A stretch of 64,000 bases of DNA from Bacteroidota bacterium (GTDB lineage Bacteria; Bacteroidota; Ignavibacteria; Kapaibacteriales; UBA961). Of the stretch, positions 25,192 to 33,249 are shown piece by piece. The position numbers and the translations under genes were made by a program. How positions within the stretch are numbered: the first letter of the stretch is position 1; each line of letters opens with the position of its first letter. The DNA is taken from positions 1,043 through 65,042 of the forward strand of contig JAFDZU010000022.1 of NCBI GenBank assembly GCA_018266765.1, given 5' to 3'. Under the pieces are notes generated by a model, which ran no database searches, was not told the DNA's origin, and saw only the letters and a program-made list of their open reading frames with translations.

Positions 25192-26784
25192 ATGATTAAA
25201 TTATTTAAGAAACTAATTTATCTCATAACATTATTATTTATATTAAGTTCAGTTTCTGCTCAAAGAAACGTCATTCTTATAATCGCAGATGATTTAGGTA
25301 CTGATTATTGCGGATTTTATGAAAATCATTTAGATACTGTAAATCTTCCTAATGTAAGAAGACTCCTTGCAAAGGGTGTTCGATTTAAAAATGCTTGGTC
25401 AAATCCTTTGTGTTCACCCACTCGGGCAGGAATTTTAACCGGACGATATAGTTTTCGAACAGGTGTGGGTGATGCTGTTGGGGGAGTTGGTTCAGCAGTT
25501 TTAGATACTTCTGAAATTACAATCCCACGAATTTTGAATATTTTTACTCCAAATGGCATTGCAAAAGCTAACATCGGGAAATGGCATCTACATTCTCCGA
25601 TGCCAAAATCAAATTTATTTTTACCCAATACAATGGGTTATGATCACTTTGAAGGTAATTTCATAGGAATGCTAAATAGTTATTTTGATTGGACTAAAGT
25701 AACGAATGGCATTTCAAATAATGTAACAAACTATGCTACAACAGAAACTATAAATAATGCAATTGCATGGATCAAAAAGCAAAATAATAAACCATTTTTC
25801 CTGTGGCTTGCCTTTAACGCCCCTCATACTCCATACCATCTACCACCATTAAATTTACATTCTTATTCTGGATTAAGCGGAACTGATGCTGATATAACAG
25901 CTAATCCTAAAGCATATTTTAAAGCTATGAATGAAGCTATGGATCATGAAATTGGTAGATTGTTCGATTCATTGCAAGTAATTAAAAAATATGACAGTAC
26001 AGATATAATTTTTATTGGTGATAATGGCAATGATAAGTTAGTATCACAAAATTCTGGAAGTGCAAAAGGTAGTATTTATCAGGAAGGTGTGAGTGTTCCT
26101 TTTATTATTTCCGGACCTTCAATTATCAATCCAAATCGTTCAAGTGAAGCTTTGGTCAGTACACATGACTTATTCGCAACAATAATAGAATTATACGGTT
26201 ATGACAACTGGAAAAGCCAAATACCTGTTAATAAACCAGTAGATAGCAAGAGTATTATTCCAATATTAAAAGATAAATCTAATGATGTTCGCTCTTGGGT
26301 TTTTACTGAAGTTTTCAAAAATCCAACTGTGACCGGTGATGGTAAAACTATAAGAAATAAGACTTATAAACTATTAGATTTTGATAATGGTTCTCAAGAA
26401 TTCTATAATTTGAAAAATGATCCAAACGAAAATAAGAATTTACTTTCAGGCACTATGAATTCAGAGGAAATTAATAATTATAATGAATTATGTTCAGAAA
26501 TGACAACGTTAATAGGTAATGGTTTACATTGTAAAAATATTAGTGGAGTTCAAAATAATGAAGATTCAAGTATGGTGACTGAATATCCAAATCCATTTAC
26601 ATCGTATATTTTTCTACCAAACTCTACAGGGAATGAAGTGTTTGAATTAAGTAATAATTTAGGTCAGATAGTTTTTAAGGGAAAACATATAGAATTACAA
26701 AATTTTTCAAATCTTATAAAAGGAAATTATATTTTGAAAGTAGAAGGAAATTCTAGTATGATATTAAAATTAATCAAAGAGTAG
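25192..26784 (+). CDS. Secreted sulfatase with T9SS tail
   Basis: The protein has 530 residues. A signal peptide ends about residue 23. The alkaline-phosphatase-superfamily sulfatase fold follows, with I-A-D-D-L-G (metal site D33-D34), the formylglycine motif C74-S-P-T-R, then G-K-W-H and, later, D-N-G-N-D with a lysine. The C-terminal 65 residues (T-E-Y-P-N-P-F) are a type IX sorting domain. Sulfatases remove sulfate esters, often from algal or animal polysaccharides. C74 needs a maturase, and none is in the window. It starts right after the TAA of the redoxin gene, with AGGAAG upstream, so it is the fourth gene of the operon. Confidence 0.93.
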   Translation: MIKLFKKLIYLITLLFILSSVSAQRNVILIIADDLGTDYCGFYENHLDTVNLPNVRRLLAKGVRFKNAWSNPLCSPTRAGILTGRYSFRTGVGDAVGGVGSAVLDTSEITIPRILNIFTPNGIAKANIGKWHLHSPMPKSNLFLPNTMGYDHFEGNFIGMLNSYFDWTKVTNGISNNVTNYATTETINNAIAWIKKQNNKPFFLWLAFNAPHTPYHLPPLNLHSYSGLSGTDADITANPKAYFKAMNEAMDHEIGRLFDSLQVIKKYDSTDIIFIGDNGNDKLVSQNSGSAKGSIYQEGVSVPFIISGPSIINPNRSSEALVSTHDLFATIIELYGYDNWKSQIPVNKPVDSKSIIPILKDKSNDVRSWVFTEVFKNPTVTGDGKTIRNKTYKLLDFDNGSQEFYNLKNDPNENKNLLSGTMNSEEINNYNELCSEMTTLIGNGLHCKNISGVQNNEDSSMVTEYPNPFTSYIFLPNSTGNEVFELSNNLGQIVFKGKHIELQNFSNLIKGNYILKVEGNSSMILKLIKE

Positions 26785-26840
26785 AATTTATTGTTTCATA
26801 ATCAAACTAAACAAAATAGTCTTTTTTTATTTCCTACTAT

Positions 26841-26866
26841 ATCTAACTTCATTATCTAACTTCATT
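26841..26866. repeat. 13-bp direct tandem repeat
   Basis: ATCTAACTTCATT occurs twice back to back (26841-26853 and 26854-26866) in the gap after the sulfatase gene. No function is evident, and it may be a slippage product. Confidence 0.6.
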
Positions 26867-27085
26867 GTAAGAATGTTGAAAGGTTTCCCCTGTAAATTAT
26901 TACCAACCTAAAATAACATTTACGAATTTAATTTATTCCTAAAGAAAAGTTTTTTATAAGTTTATTAAGTTTTAAAATTTTAAAAAAAATGCTTATTGAT
27001 GTGTTTTTCTGTTTTTTATTGTAAAAAATACGGTAAATTGTAGCAAAAATTGTGTTTTTATAATGTATACGTTGGGAAAATTTCT

Positions 27086-28285
27086 ATGGCAGTTGAGACA
27101 ACTCTATCAAAAAACATCTTGGATTTGGTTGTAGTTCGAGATAACAGCGTAAATTCACGCTACAAAAACGGTGTGAAAGTACCGATTACTACTTTTATCG
27201 AAGATTACATGAACGGCCGTGTAGATGTAACTTGTGATATTCAAAGATTACTTCAAAGCCGAACTCATTTCTTTAATTACAAGTACGTCGGTCATCATCT
27301 TAAATTCCTATTTGGACAATTTATTCCACAAGTTACAATACACTCTAAAAAACAAGATGAGCGTGTTATTCGCGATCATTATGACAGAGGAAATGATTTC
27401 TTTGGTTCGTTCTTGGGTGACAGAATGATTTATACCTCTGCATTCTTTAAAACCGGACTCGAAGATCTCGAAACGGCCCAAGATCAGAAACTTGATTTAG
27501 TTTGCCAAAAGATGCAACTAAAAAAAGGTGAACGCTTATTAGATATTGGTTGTGGGTGGGGAACACTTGCCGCACATTCAGCGAAATATTATGGTACTGA
27601 TTCTACCGGAATTACAATCGCTCAAGCAGGAGCAGATTATGCAAATGCACAAATAGAACGTTGGGGTGTAAAAGACAGAGCACGTGTGAATCGCATGGAT
27701 TATCGTAGTATTCCTGCTGATAAATATGATAAAATTTCTTGTTTAGAAATGGCAGAACATGTGGGAGTTAAGAATTTTACCAAGTTCATGAAACAAATCT
27801 CAGGATTAATGAAAGATGATGGAATCTTCTATCTGCAAATTGCAGGATTGCGTGCAGGTTATCATCAAGAATCTCTAATTTGGGGTGGATTTATGGGAGA
27901 GTATATTTTTCCCGGGGCTGACGCAAGTATGCCTCTTTCATTCGTTGTTAAAAGACTTGAAAAAGCAGGATTTGAAATTCATAGTGTTGAAAATATCGGG
28001 ATTCATTATTCACAAACAATACAATTATGGTATCATAACTGGCAACGCAATAAAGAACATGTGTTAAGTGCTTATGGACAGTGGTGGTTCCGTTGTTGGG
28101 AGATATTCTTAGGTTGGTCTGTTGATATTGCAAAACAAGGCAATTCAACTTGTTTCCAAATAATTTGTAATAAAAATAAAGATGAATATAATCGCCGACG
28201 TTGGTTCAATCAAGTAAATCTTGGTGAGCGCGATTTAGACACTAATGTAAAACTCCCAAGGGGAGGATTAGGCGAAACAGTTTAA
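27086..28285 (+). CDS. SAM-dependent methyltransferase, sphingolipid C9-methyltransferase-like (CfaS superfamily)
   Basis: The protein is about 399 residues from the ATG at 27086, with a weak upstream site; the in-frame extension to 27050 looks non-coding. The SAM-binding core is L-L-D-I-G-C-G-W-G-T-L-A. Around it are D-R-G-N-D-F-F, R-M-I-Y-T-S-A-F-F, C-L-E-M-A-E-H-V-G-V, L-Q-I-A-G-L-R, Y-I-F-P-G-A-D-A-S and N-I-G-I-H-Y-S. I recall this set from fungal sphingolipid C9-methyltransferases rather than from ordinary cyclopropane synthases. A role in methylating a membrane lipid is likely, but the substrate is inferred. It is monocistronic with a strong terminator. Confidence 0.85.
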   Translation: MAVETTLSKNILDLVVVRDNSVNSRYKNGVKVPITTFIEDYMNGRVDVTCDIQRLLQSRTHFFNYKYVGHHLKFLFGQFIPQVTIHSKKQDERVIRDHYDRGNDFFGSFLGDRMIYTSAFFKTGLEDLETAQDQKLDLVCQKMQLKKGERLLDIGCGWGTLAAHSAKYYGTDSTGITIAQAGADYANAQIERWGVKDRARVNRMDYRSIPADKYDKISCLEMAEHVGVKNFTKFMKQISGLMKDDGIFYLQIAGLRAGYHQESLIWGGFMGEYIFPGADASMPLSFVVKRLEKAGFEIHSVENIGIHYSQTIQLWYHNWQRNKEHVLSAYGQWWFRCWEIFLGWSVDIAKQGNSTCFQIICNKNKDEYNRRRWFNQVNLGERDLDTNVKLPRGGLGETV

Positions 28286-28316
28286 TAGAAATAATACCAA
28301 TAATTATTAGTACAAT

Positions 28317-28361
28317 GGAGATGTAGATTCCAATTTTTTGGATGAACATCTCCTTTTTTAT
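28317..28361 (+). terminator. Rho-independent terminator of the lipid methyltransferase gene
   Basis: GGAGATGT (28317-28324) pairs with ACATCTCC (28346-28353), followed by TTTTTTA. Confidence 0.85.
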
Positions 28362-28494
28362 TAATTATAGTAAATAATTGTTATTAAAGTAGATAGCTTA
28401 AAAATAACATAATTTAAGTCGTTTATCTAAAAATTGTAGAATTGATTAAATAAAGTGTATTAATTATTCTATAAATATTACATTGAAAAATTAT

Positions 28495-28502
28495 TAATTT
28501 TG
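28495..28502 (+). promoter_or_regulatory. -7 element (TAATTTTG) upstream of the M43 protease
   Basis: A TAnnTTTG match about 90 bp upstream of the protease start. That distance would give a leader containing a 24-codon frame (28514-28588, starting M-W-S-P-E-T-T and stopping at TAG) and a small GTGG/CCAC hairpin. Neither is certain to be used. Confidence 0.35.
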
Positions 28503-28593
28503 TATATTAATTTTATGTGGAGTCCAGAAACCACTTTAAAAAACGGGGCGAATCTGAAAAGCCATAAGAGTAAGACAATTTTGGGGTAGTTTT

Positions 28594-29868
28594 ATGAAAC
28601 TAATTTACTGCTTGACAACTGTATTCTGTTTTTTTTCTTCTACTTTAGTTTTTAGTGGAGAAGGCAATAAATGTACAACAATGAAAATTCTAGAAGAAAG
28701 GATTAAGAAGGATCCTTCGCTAAAGTTGAGAATGGAAGAATCTGAAATTCAAACTCAACAAAGAATTTTGAAACGTTCTAAAAATCCAACTATTCATCAA
28801 ACAATTTCTATTCCTATTGTTGTACATGTAATCTGGCATGATCCTTCTGAAAATATTTCACTTGAACAAATTCAATCACAAATTGATATTTTAAACAAAG
28901 ATTTTCAATTGAAAAATTCTGATACTCTTACAAGTTCTCACCCTTTCCATGAATTTGTGGGTAATGCCAATATTGAATTTTGTTTAGCAAATAAAGATCC
29001 AGAAGGTAAGGCAACTGATGGAATTACAAGAACATATACAGATTCTGTTTCTTTTTCCGGTAATGGAACTGAAAAAAAATCATCATCAGGTGGTCAAGAT
29101 AATTGGAATCCTACCAAATATATGAATTTATGGGTATGTAATATTAGTGGTAGTAAAGACGGTGGAGGTACACTTGGATATGCAACGTTTCCATCTGATT
29201 TAGCTTCAAATCCGGGAGAAGATGGTGTAGTTATCAGTACTAAAGCTTTTGGGACTCTTGGGACTGCCACAGCACCTAATAATTTAGGAAGAACAGGTAC
29301 ACATGAAGTTGGTCATTGGTTGAATCTAAGACATATTTGGGGAGATAATCAGCCCGATTGTGGAGATGATTTTGTAGCCGATACTAAACCATCTGACAGC
29401 ATGAACTACGGTTGTCCAACTTTTCCACATAAACCTAATAACAAATGTGGAACTGACGCAAATGGTGAGATGTATATGAATTATATGGATTATGTTGATG
29501 ATGCTTGCATGAATATGTTTACCAAAGGTCAGGTAGTGAGAATGTTAGATGCAATTAATGGAGAAAGAGTTGGTTTACTAACTTCTGCTGGTTGCTCTGG
29601 AACTTCAGGAGTTAATGAAGAATTAGCTGAAAATTCTGTTGAAGTTTATCCTAACCCCAATAACAGTACCTTCACAGTAAATTTTAACAATTCTCATTAT
29701 AAAACAATAACAATATTTGATGTTTTTGGAAAAAAAGTTTTAAATCTATATAATGTATCCGGTAATTCAGCACAAATTAATCTGCCTGAAGTTAGATCAG
29801 GGGTGTATTATATTCAAATTAATTCAAGCAATTCTATGATTACAAAAAAAGTATTTATTGCTAAGTAA
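28594..29868 (+). CDS. Secreted zinc metalloprotease, M43 (pappalysin/cytophagalysin-like), T9SS cargo
   Basis: The protein has 424 residues. A signal peptide ends about residue 22. A propeptide-like region with I-P-I-V-V-H-V-I (73-80) leads into the catalytic zinc motif H237-E-V-G-H241-W-L-N-L-R-H247, followed by a downstream Met-turn region with M-N-Y-M-D-Y. This places it with the metzincin M43 proteases. The last 75 residues (V-Y-P-N-P-N-N to K-V-F-I-A-K) are a type A sorting domain for type IX secretion. The likely job is extracellular protein digestion. It is monocistronic or paired with the small lipoprotein gene 36 bp downstream. Confidence 0.92.
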   Translation: MKLIYCLTTVFCFFSSTLVFSGEGNKCTTMKILEERIKKDPSLKLRMEESEIQTQQRILKRSKNPTIHQTISIPIVVHVIWHDPSENISLEQIQSQIDILNKDFQLKNSDTLTSSHPFHEFVGNANIEFCLANKDPEGKATDGITRTYTDSVSFSGNGTEKKSSSGGQDNWNPTKYMNLWVCNISGSKDGGGTLGYATFPSDLASNPGEDGVVISTKAFGTLGTATAPNNLGRTGTHEVGHWLNLRHIWGDNQPDCGDDFVADTKPSDSMNYGCPTFPHKPNNKCGTDANGEMYMNYMDYVDDACMNMFTKGQVVRMLDAINGERVGLLTSAGCSGTSGVNEELAENSVEVYPNPNNSTFTVNFNNSHYKTITIFDVFGKKVLNLYNVSGNSAQINLPEVRSGVYYIQINSSNSMITKKVFIAK

Positions 29869-29904
29869 TAATAGCTTGAAATTTTTTCATAATTTAATAA
29901 AAAA

Positions 29905-30306
29905 ATGAAAATATTTATCTTAATAATTGCATTTGCCCTAGTAATCGGTTCTTGTAAAAGTGTAAAAAACACTTCAGAAACCTCGCAAACTCAATTAACC
30001 GAAAAGACGATGAAGTTAGATAGTGTCTATCGTTTTACAGTTTCATTTATAAGTATTGGTTCAGGAATTGACCATAAAGCACAAGAGCTATTCAATAAAT
30101 ACATTAACGATTATCGTGAAAAAAATAATCAAACAATCGTTGTAGAAACTTCAAAATGGGGGCGTGAAGGTGAAATAGATTACTGTATGAATTTAAATGA
30201 GCTTACGGTTAGTCAGCAGGAATTATTCATTGCTGACATTAAGAATTTATTAAAAACATCTACTCGAATTAAATATAAAGAGAATAGTATTTGCATTCCT
30301 CATTAA
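29905..30306 (+). CDS. Small lipoprotein of unknown function
   Basis: The protein has 133 residues. It has the lipobox V-I-G-S-C17. The rest is a compact alpha/beta domain with no family I recognise. It contains S-I-G-S-G-I-D-H and W-G-R-E-G-E-I-D-Y-C-M. Conserved-looking L-N-E-L-T-V-S-Q-Q-E and the short length suggest a stand-alone envelope protein. It follows the protease gene by 36 bp with no terminator between, so it may be co-transcribed. It ends before the palindrome at 30395. Confidence 0.65.
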   Translation: MKIFILIIAFALVIGSCKSVKNTSETSQTQLTEKTMKLDSVYRFTVSFISIGSGIDHKAQELFNKYINDYREKNNQTIVVETSKWGREGEIDYCMNLNELTVSQQELFIADIKNLLKTSTRIKYKENSICIPH

Positions 30307-30394
30307 TACAGCTTTTGAATCTAATTTTTTTTTGACAATTAAAGTGTTAATATTCCGATTAATGACTATTATATTCCGATGATAGTTCAAAATT

Positions 30395-30420
30395 TAAAGG
30401 CGTTCATATGAACGCCTTTA
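30395..30420. terminator. Bidirectional terminator
   Basis: A perfect 26-bp palindrome centred on CATATG. Its arms are AAAGGCGTT and AACGCCTTT, with A/T tracts on both sides. It lies between two convergent genes (stops at 30306 and 30437), so it can serve both. Confidence 0.85.
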
Positions 30421-30436
30421 TTATTATATTGTACTA

Positions 30437-30841
30437 TTATTTATGTTCTTTCTTCTCTTCGCGTCTGTGTTTACGTTCTTCTTTTTGGTCTAACTTCCAT
30501 TGTTCATATTTCTTTGCTTGATCAGGAGTTAGAACAGCAATTATATTTGATTCCAATGTCTTAGACCGTTCTTTACTTGCGGCACGTTTTGCTTTAGCAT
30601 CTGTTTCAGAAGCTGCCGCTTTACCTTGTTCACGACTCTCTTTTGTTAGGGTTTGAATTTTAACAATTTGTTCGTCTGAAAGCGAAAGTGCATCTTTCAT
30701 CTCTTGGAGTTTCTTGCTTATTCGAGTTTTCTTTTCGCTTTTGCTACCTTTAACTGTATAGGTAGTTTGAGCAAAAGAGAAGTGAACAGAAACAAAAGTT
30801 AAAGCAACGAATACAACCAAAAATCTTAATATGAATTTCAT
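30437..30841 (-). CDS. Spy/CpxP-like periplasmic protein
   Basis: The protein has 134 residues. A signal peptide ends about residue 24 (F-S-F-A-Q). The rest is helical, with L-S-D-E-Q-I-V-K-I (about 54-62) and L-T-P-D-Q-A-K-K-Y-E-Q-W-K (about 104-116), the paired LTxxQ-type motifs of the Spy/CpxP or DUF4890-like family. The tail is highly charged with K, E and R. Such proteins are small periplasmic chaperones or metal-stress proteins. The assignment rests on short motifs, so the exact family is tentative. Confidence 0.72.
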   Translation of the reverse strand: MKFILRFLVVFVALTFVSVHFSFAQTTYTVKGSKSEKKTRISKKLQEMKDALSLSDEQIVKIQTLTKESREQGKAAASETDAKAKRAASKERSKTLESNIIAVLTPDQAKKYEQWKLDQKEERKHRREEKKEHK

Positions 30842-30944
30842 AGAAATTCTCCTGTAAATAGTTAGAAAAGTAAAAAGTAAATTGCTTACAAAATAAAATT
30901 AAACAAAATCAAAATAGTAACCAAACTCTATTTTTAAAATAAAA

Positions 30945-31943
30945 ATGAATACACTCAAATTAGGTATATCTCAGTGCTTGGAAGTACTTACTTGGACAAA
31001 AAATATTGTTATAACAACACACCAAAATCCTGACGGAGATGCAATCGGATCTTCACTTGGATTATATCATTTTGCCAAAAAACTGGGAATTAACGCAAAA
31101 ATTATCAATAACAGCCCTACACCTTCAAATTTAGCATTTCTGCCTTCAGCAGACCAAATTCATGTATATAATTCTGAACTTGACGATGAATTTATTGATA
31201 CTGCTGATGCTATTTTTATTCTTGATTTAAATAGTAGTAAAAGGTTACAAAATATGGAGGATAAGATAATAAATTCATCAGCTAAAAAGATTTTAATAGA
31301 TCATCATCAAAACCCAAGTATAATTTCGGACATTGCAATAATTAATACGGATGCTTGTTCTACTTGTGAATTAATTTATCAGATTATTAAGTTATCAGGC
31401 GAGTTTATTACAGAAGAAATAGCTACTTCATTATATACAGGAATTATGACCGATACCGGTAGTTTTCGATTTTCGAGAACAAATGCTGAAGTATTTAGAA
31501 TTGCAAGTGAATTAGTTGATTGTGGAGCAAATCCTGTGTATATTGCCGAAAATGTTTTTAATTCTTCAGGTTTTAATAGAACGGTATTACTTGGTAAAGC
31601 ACTCGGATCAATGAAATTATATTATAACGGTAAATTATCTGTTATGACAGTTACTGCTGAAGACTTTTTACAAACTTTAGCGTTGGAAGAAGATACAGAG
31701 GGCTTTGTACAACATACATTGACTATTTCCGGAGTAGTGATGGGGATATTATTTATTGAGTTACCAAGTTCAAATACAATCAAAATATCAATTCGTTCAA
31801 AAGGGAATATCCGCGCAAATAGTTTGGCTATGGAGTTTAATGGTGGAGGTCATTTAAATGCCGCGGCGACAAGAATAAATAATATATCACTTGAGGATAC
31901 TCGTACATTATTAATCGAAAAGGCAGAGATTTATTTAGAATAA
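30945..31943 (+). CDS. nrnA: DHH-family phosphoesterase NrnA (oligoribonuclease/pAp phosphatase)
   Basis: The protein has 332 residues. The N-terminal DHH domain has N-P-D-G-D-A-I-G-S-S (about 24-33), F-I-L-D-L-N and L-I-D-H-H-Q-N. M-T-D-T-G-S-F-R-F-S follows. The C-terminal DHHA1 domain ends with N-G-G-G-H-L-N-A-A-A. These enzymes degrade very short RNAs and dephosphorylate 3'-phosphoadenosine-5'-phosphate in the cytoplasm. Length and motif order match NrnA, and no fusion or truncation is apparent. A small exported-protein gene follows after 19 bp. Confidence 0.92.
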   Translation: MNTLKLGISQCLEVLTWTKNIVITTHQNPDGDAIGSSLGLYHFAKKLGINAKIINNSPTPSNLAFLPSADQIHVYNSELDDEFIDTADAIFILDLNSSKRLQNMEDKIINSSAKKILIDHHQNPSIISDIAIINTDACSTCELIYQIIKLSGEFITEEIATSLYTGIMTDTGSFRFSRTNAEVFRIASELVDCGANPVYIAENVFNSSGFNRTVLLGKALGSMKLYYNGKLSVMTVTAEDFLQTLALEEDTEGFVQHTLTISGVVMGILFIELPSSNTIKISIRSKGNIRANSLAMEFNGGGHLNAAATRINNISLEDTRTLLIEKAEIYLE

Positions 31944-31962
31944 TTTTGAAAGTAAGTTTTAT

Positions 31963-32481
31963 ATGATCCTAACATATATAGCATTTATATTTTCTTTTTT
32001 ATGTTTTTCAGACAGTTTTGCGCTCGATGGAAATATTCGAGAAAATAAAGTACTTATAGAAGTTATCGAAAATAGTATAGGTAAATCAGTAATATATTTT
32101 TACAACCAATTAGAAATAAACAGTTTACATCCTGAAAACTTTTCTGTGACTGCGATAGAAGACGAAGACCACCAAGTATTTGGGGTTGAAATGAAAATTC
32201 TAATAGAAAAACAAAAAAATAACTCTGAAATTGTTATAAGAGTGAGATTTGATTTACGAAAACAAATGAGTGATTCTTTGCTTGAAAAATATCAACTTAA
32301 CTTAAAAAAGCAACCTGTTATTATTCAGAAGAATGGTAATTTTACTATAGAATTTATACGAGTACTTGAGTATAAAAATAACAAAGTAATTTATAACAGA
32401 ATATTTGATAAATCTACAGGATTTTATATTTCACCAACTGCCGATTATATTTCAAACAGAAAGTCAAATCACCGTAAGTAA
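31963..32481 (+). CDS. Hypothetical exported protein
   Basis: The protein has 172 residues. The first 20 residues form a likely signal peptide (F-C-F-S-D-S-F-A). The remainder alternates charged and hydrophobic strands, for example S-E-I-V-I-R-V-R-F-D-L-R, with no catalytic motif I recognise. The tail is basic. It begins 19 bp after nrnA and is probably in the same transcript. It converges with sixA, whose stop lies 46 bp away, and I see no hairpin terminator between them. Confidence 0.58.
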   Translation: MILTYIAFIFSFLCFSDSFALDGNIRENKVLIEVIENSIGKSVIYFYNQLEINSLHPENFSVTAIEDEDHQVFGVEMKILIEKQKNNSEIVIRVRFDLRKQMSDSLLEKYQLNLKKQPVIIQKNGNFTIEFIRVLEYKNNKVIYNRIFDKSTGFYISPTADYISNRKSNHRK

Positions 32482-32526
32482 TCTTTTGATTTACAAATTA
32501 ATTACAGTAAATAGTTAATAATATAA

Positions 32527-33018
32527 TTAAACAGATTCGATAATCTCTTCTGCACTTGCAAACCAATAAAGTGAACCCCGTATAGTCGGGATACTCTCAA
32601 CGATTACACAACATATACTTGCTGGAGAAAATCCATAAACTCTGTCAGCATTGCTTGCACATAATGTTGTTGAAAATTCACTTACTGCAGGTTCATGACT
32701 AATAATCATTAATGAAGATTTATCAGAATTTTCAAGCAATATTTCTTGTAAAAATGTCATTGTAGCATTTGGCATCAACCTATTATCGGTTTCTATACTA
32801 TTAGTATACTTTAATCCGTTTGCTAATAAATCTGCTGTTTGTTTTGCTCGTAAGTATGGACTTGAAATTATTAAATCCGGTTTTACTCCTTTTGAATTGA
32901 GTGCGTTGGCAAGTTTAGAGACAATAGCAGTACCTTCGCTTGTGAGTGAACGGTCTTTATCAGGTAAAAATCCTGTTGGTTTCTCAGCAATTCCGTGGCG
33001 AATAATATAGAGTAACAT
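32527..33018 (-). CDS. sixA: Phosphohistidine phosphatase SixA-like
   Basis: The protein has 163 residues of the histidine phosphatase (phosphoglycerate mutase-like) fold. R7-H8-G9 near the N-terminus carries the phosphorylated histidine. R-S-L-T-S-E-G, S-S-P-Y-L-R-A-K-Q-T-A and I-I-S-H-E-P supply the other catalytic residues. SixA removes phosphate from phosphohistidine in signalling proteins such as phosphorelay domains. The family is broad, so the exact substrate is not certain. It is transcribed divergently from purB; a TAATTTTG element for it is at 33090. Confidence 0.85.
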   Translation of the reverse strand: MLLYIIRHGIAEKPTGFLPDKDRSLTSEGTAIVSKLANALNSKGVKPDLIISSPYLRAKQTADLLANGLKYTNSIETDNRLMPNATMTFLQEILLENSDKSSLMIISHEPAVSEFSTTLCASNADRVYGFSPASICCVIVESIPTIRGSLYWFASAEEIIESV

Positions 33019-33089
33019 TTTTATTTTTAAAATAATAAGATATTAATTTTTAATTTTATAATAGAATACTATAATCTTAGCATTCTTTA

Positions 33090-33097
33090 CAAAATTA
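33090..33097 (-). promoter_or_regulatory. -7 element (TAATTTTG) upstream of sixA
   Basis: A minus-strand TAnnTTTG match 72 bp upstream of the sixA start in the divergent sixA/purB region. Confidence 0.35.
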
Positions 33098-33199
33098 CAA
33101 AAAAAACTAACTATAATGCTGTAGAATACTTTTTTGAATTTAGCATAAAGATTCAACTGACAACATACCATTCATATCCCAAATAAAAGAAAAATGATG

Positions 33200-33207
33200 T
33201 ATTTTTG
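33200..33207 (+). promoter_or_regulatory. -7 element (TATTTTTG) upstream of purB
   Basis: A plus-strand TAnnTTTG match 43 bp upstream of the purB ATG. It lies opposite the sixA element in the same 231-bp divergent gap. Confidence 0.4.
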
Positions 33208-33249
33208 TTTGATTATTGAACAAAAATTATTAAAAAGAAAGAGAAACTA

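Noticed and set aside
27050-27085. Upstream start for the lipid methyltransferase
   Set aside because: The 12 added residues resemble no relative and lie in AT-rich leader; ATG 27086 is favoured.
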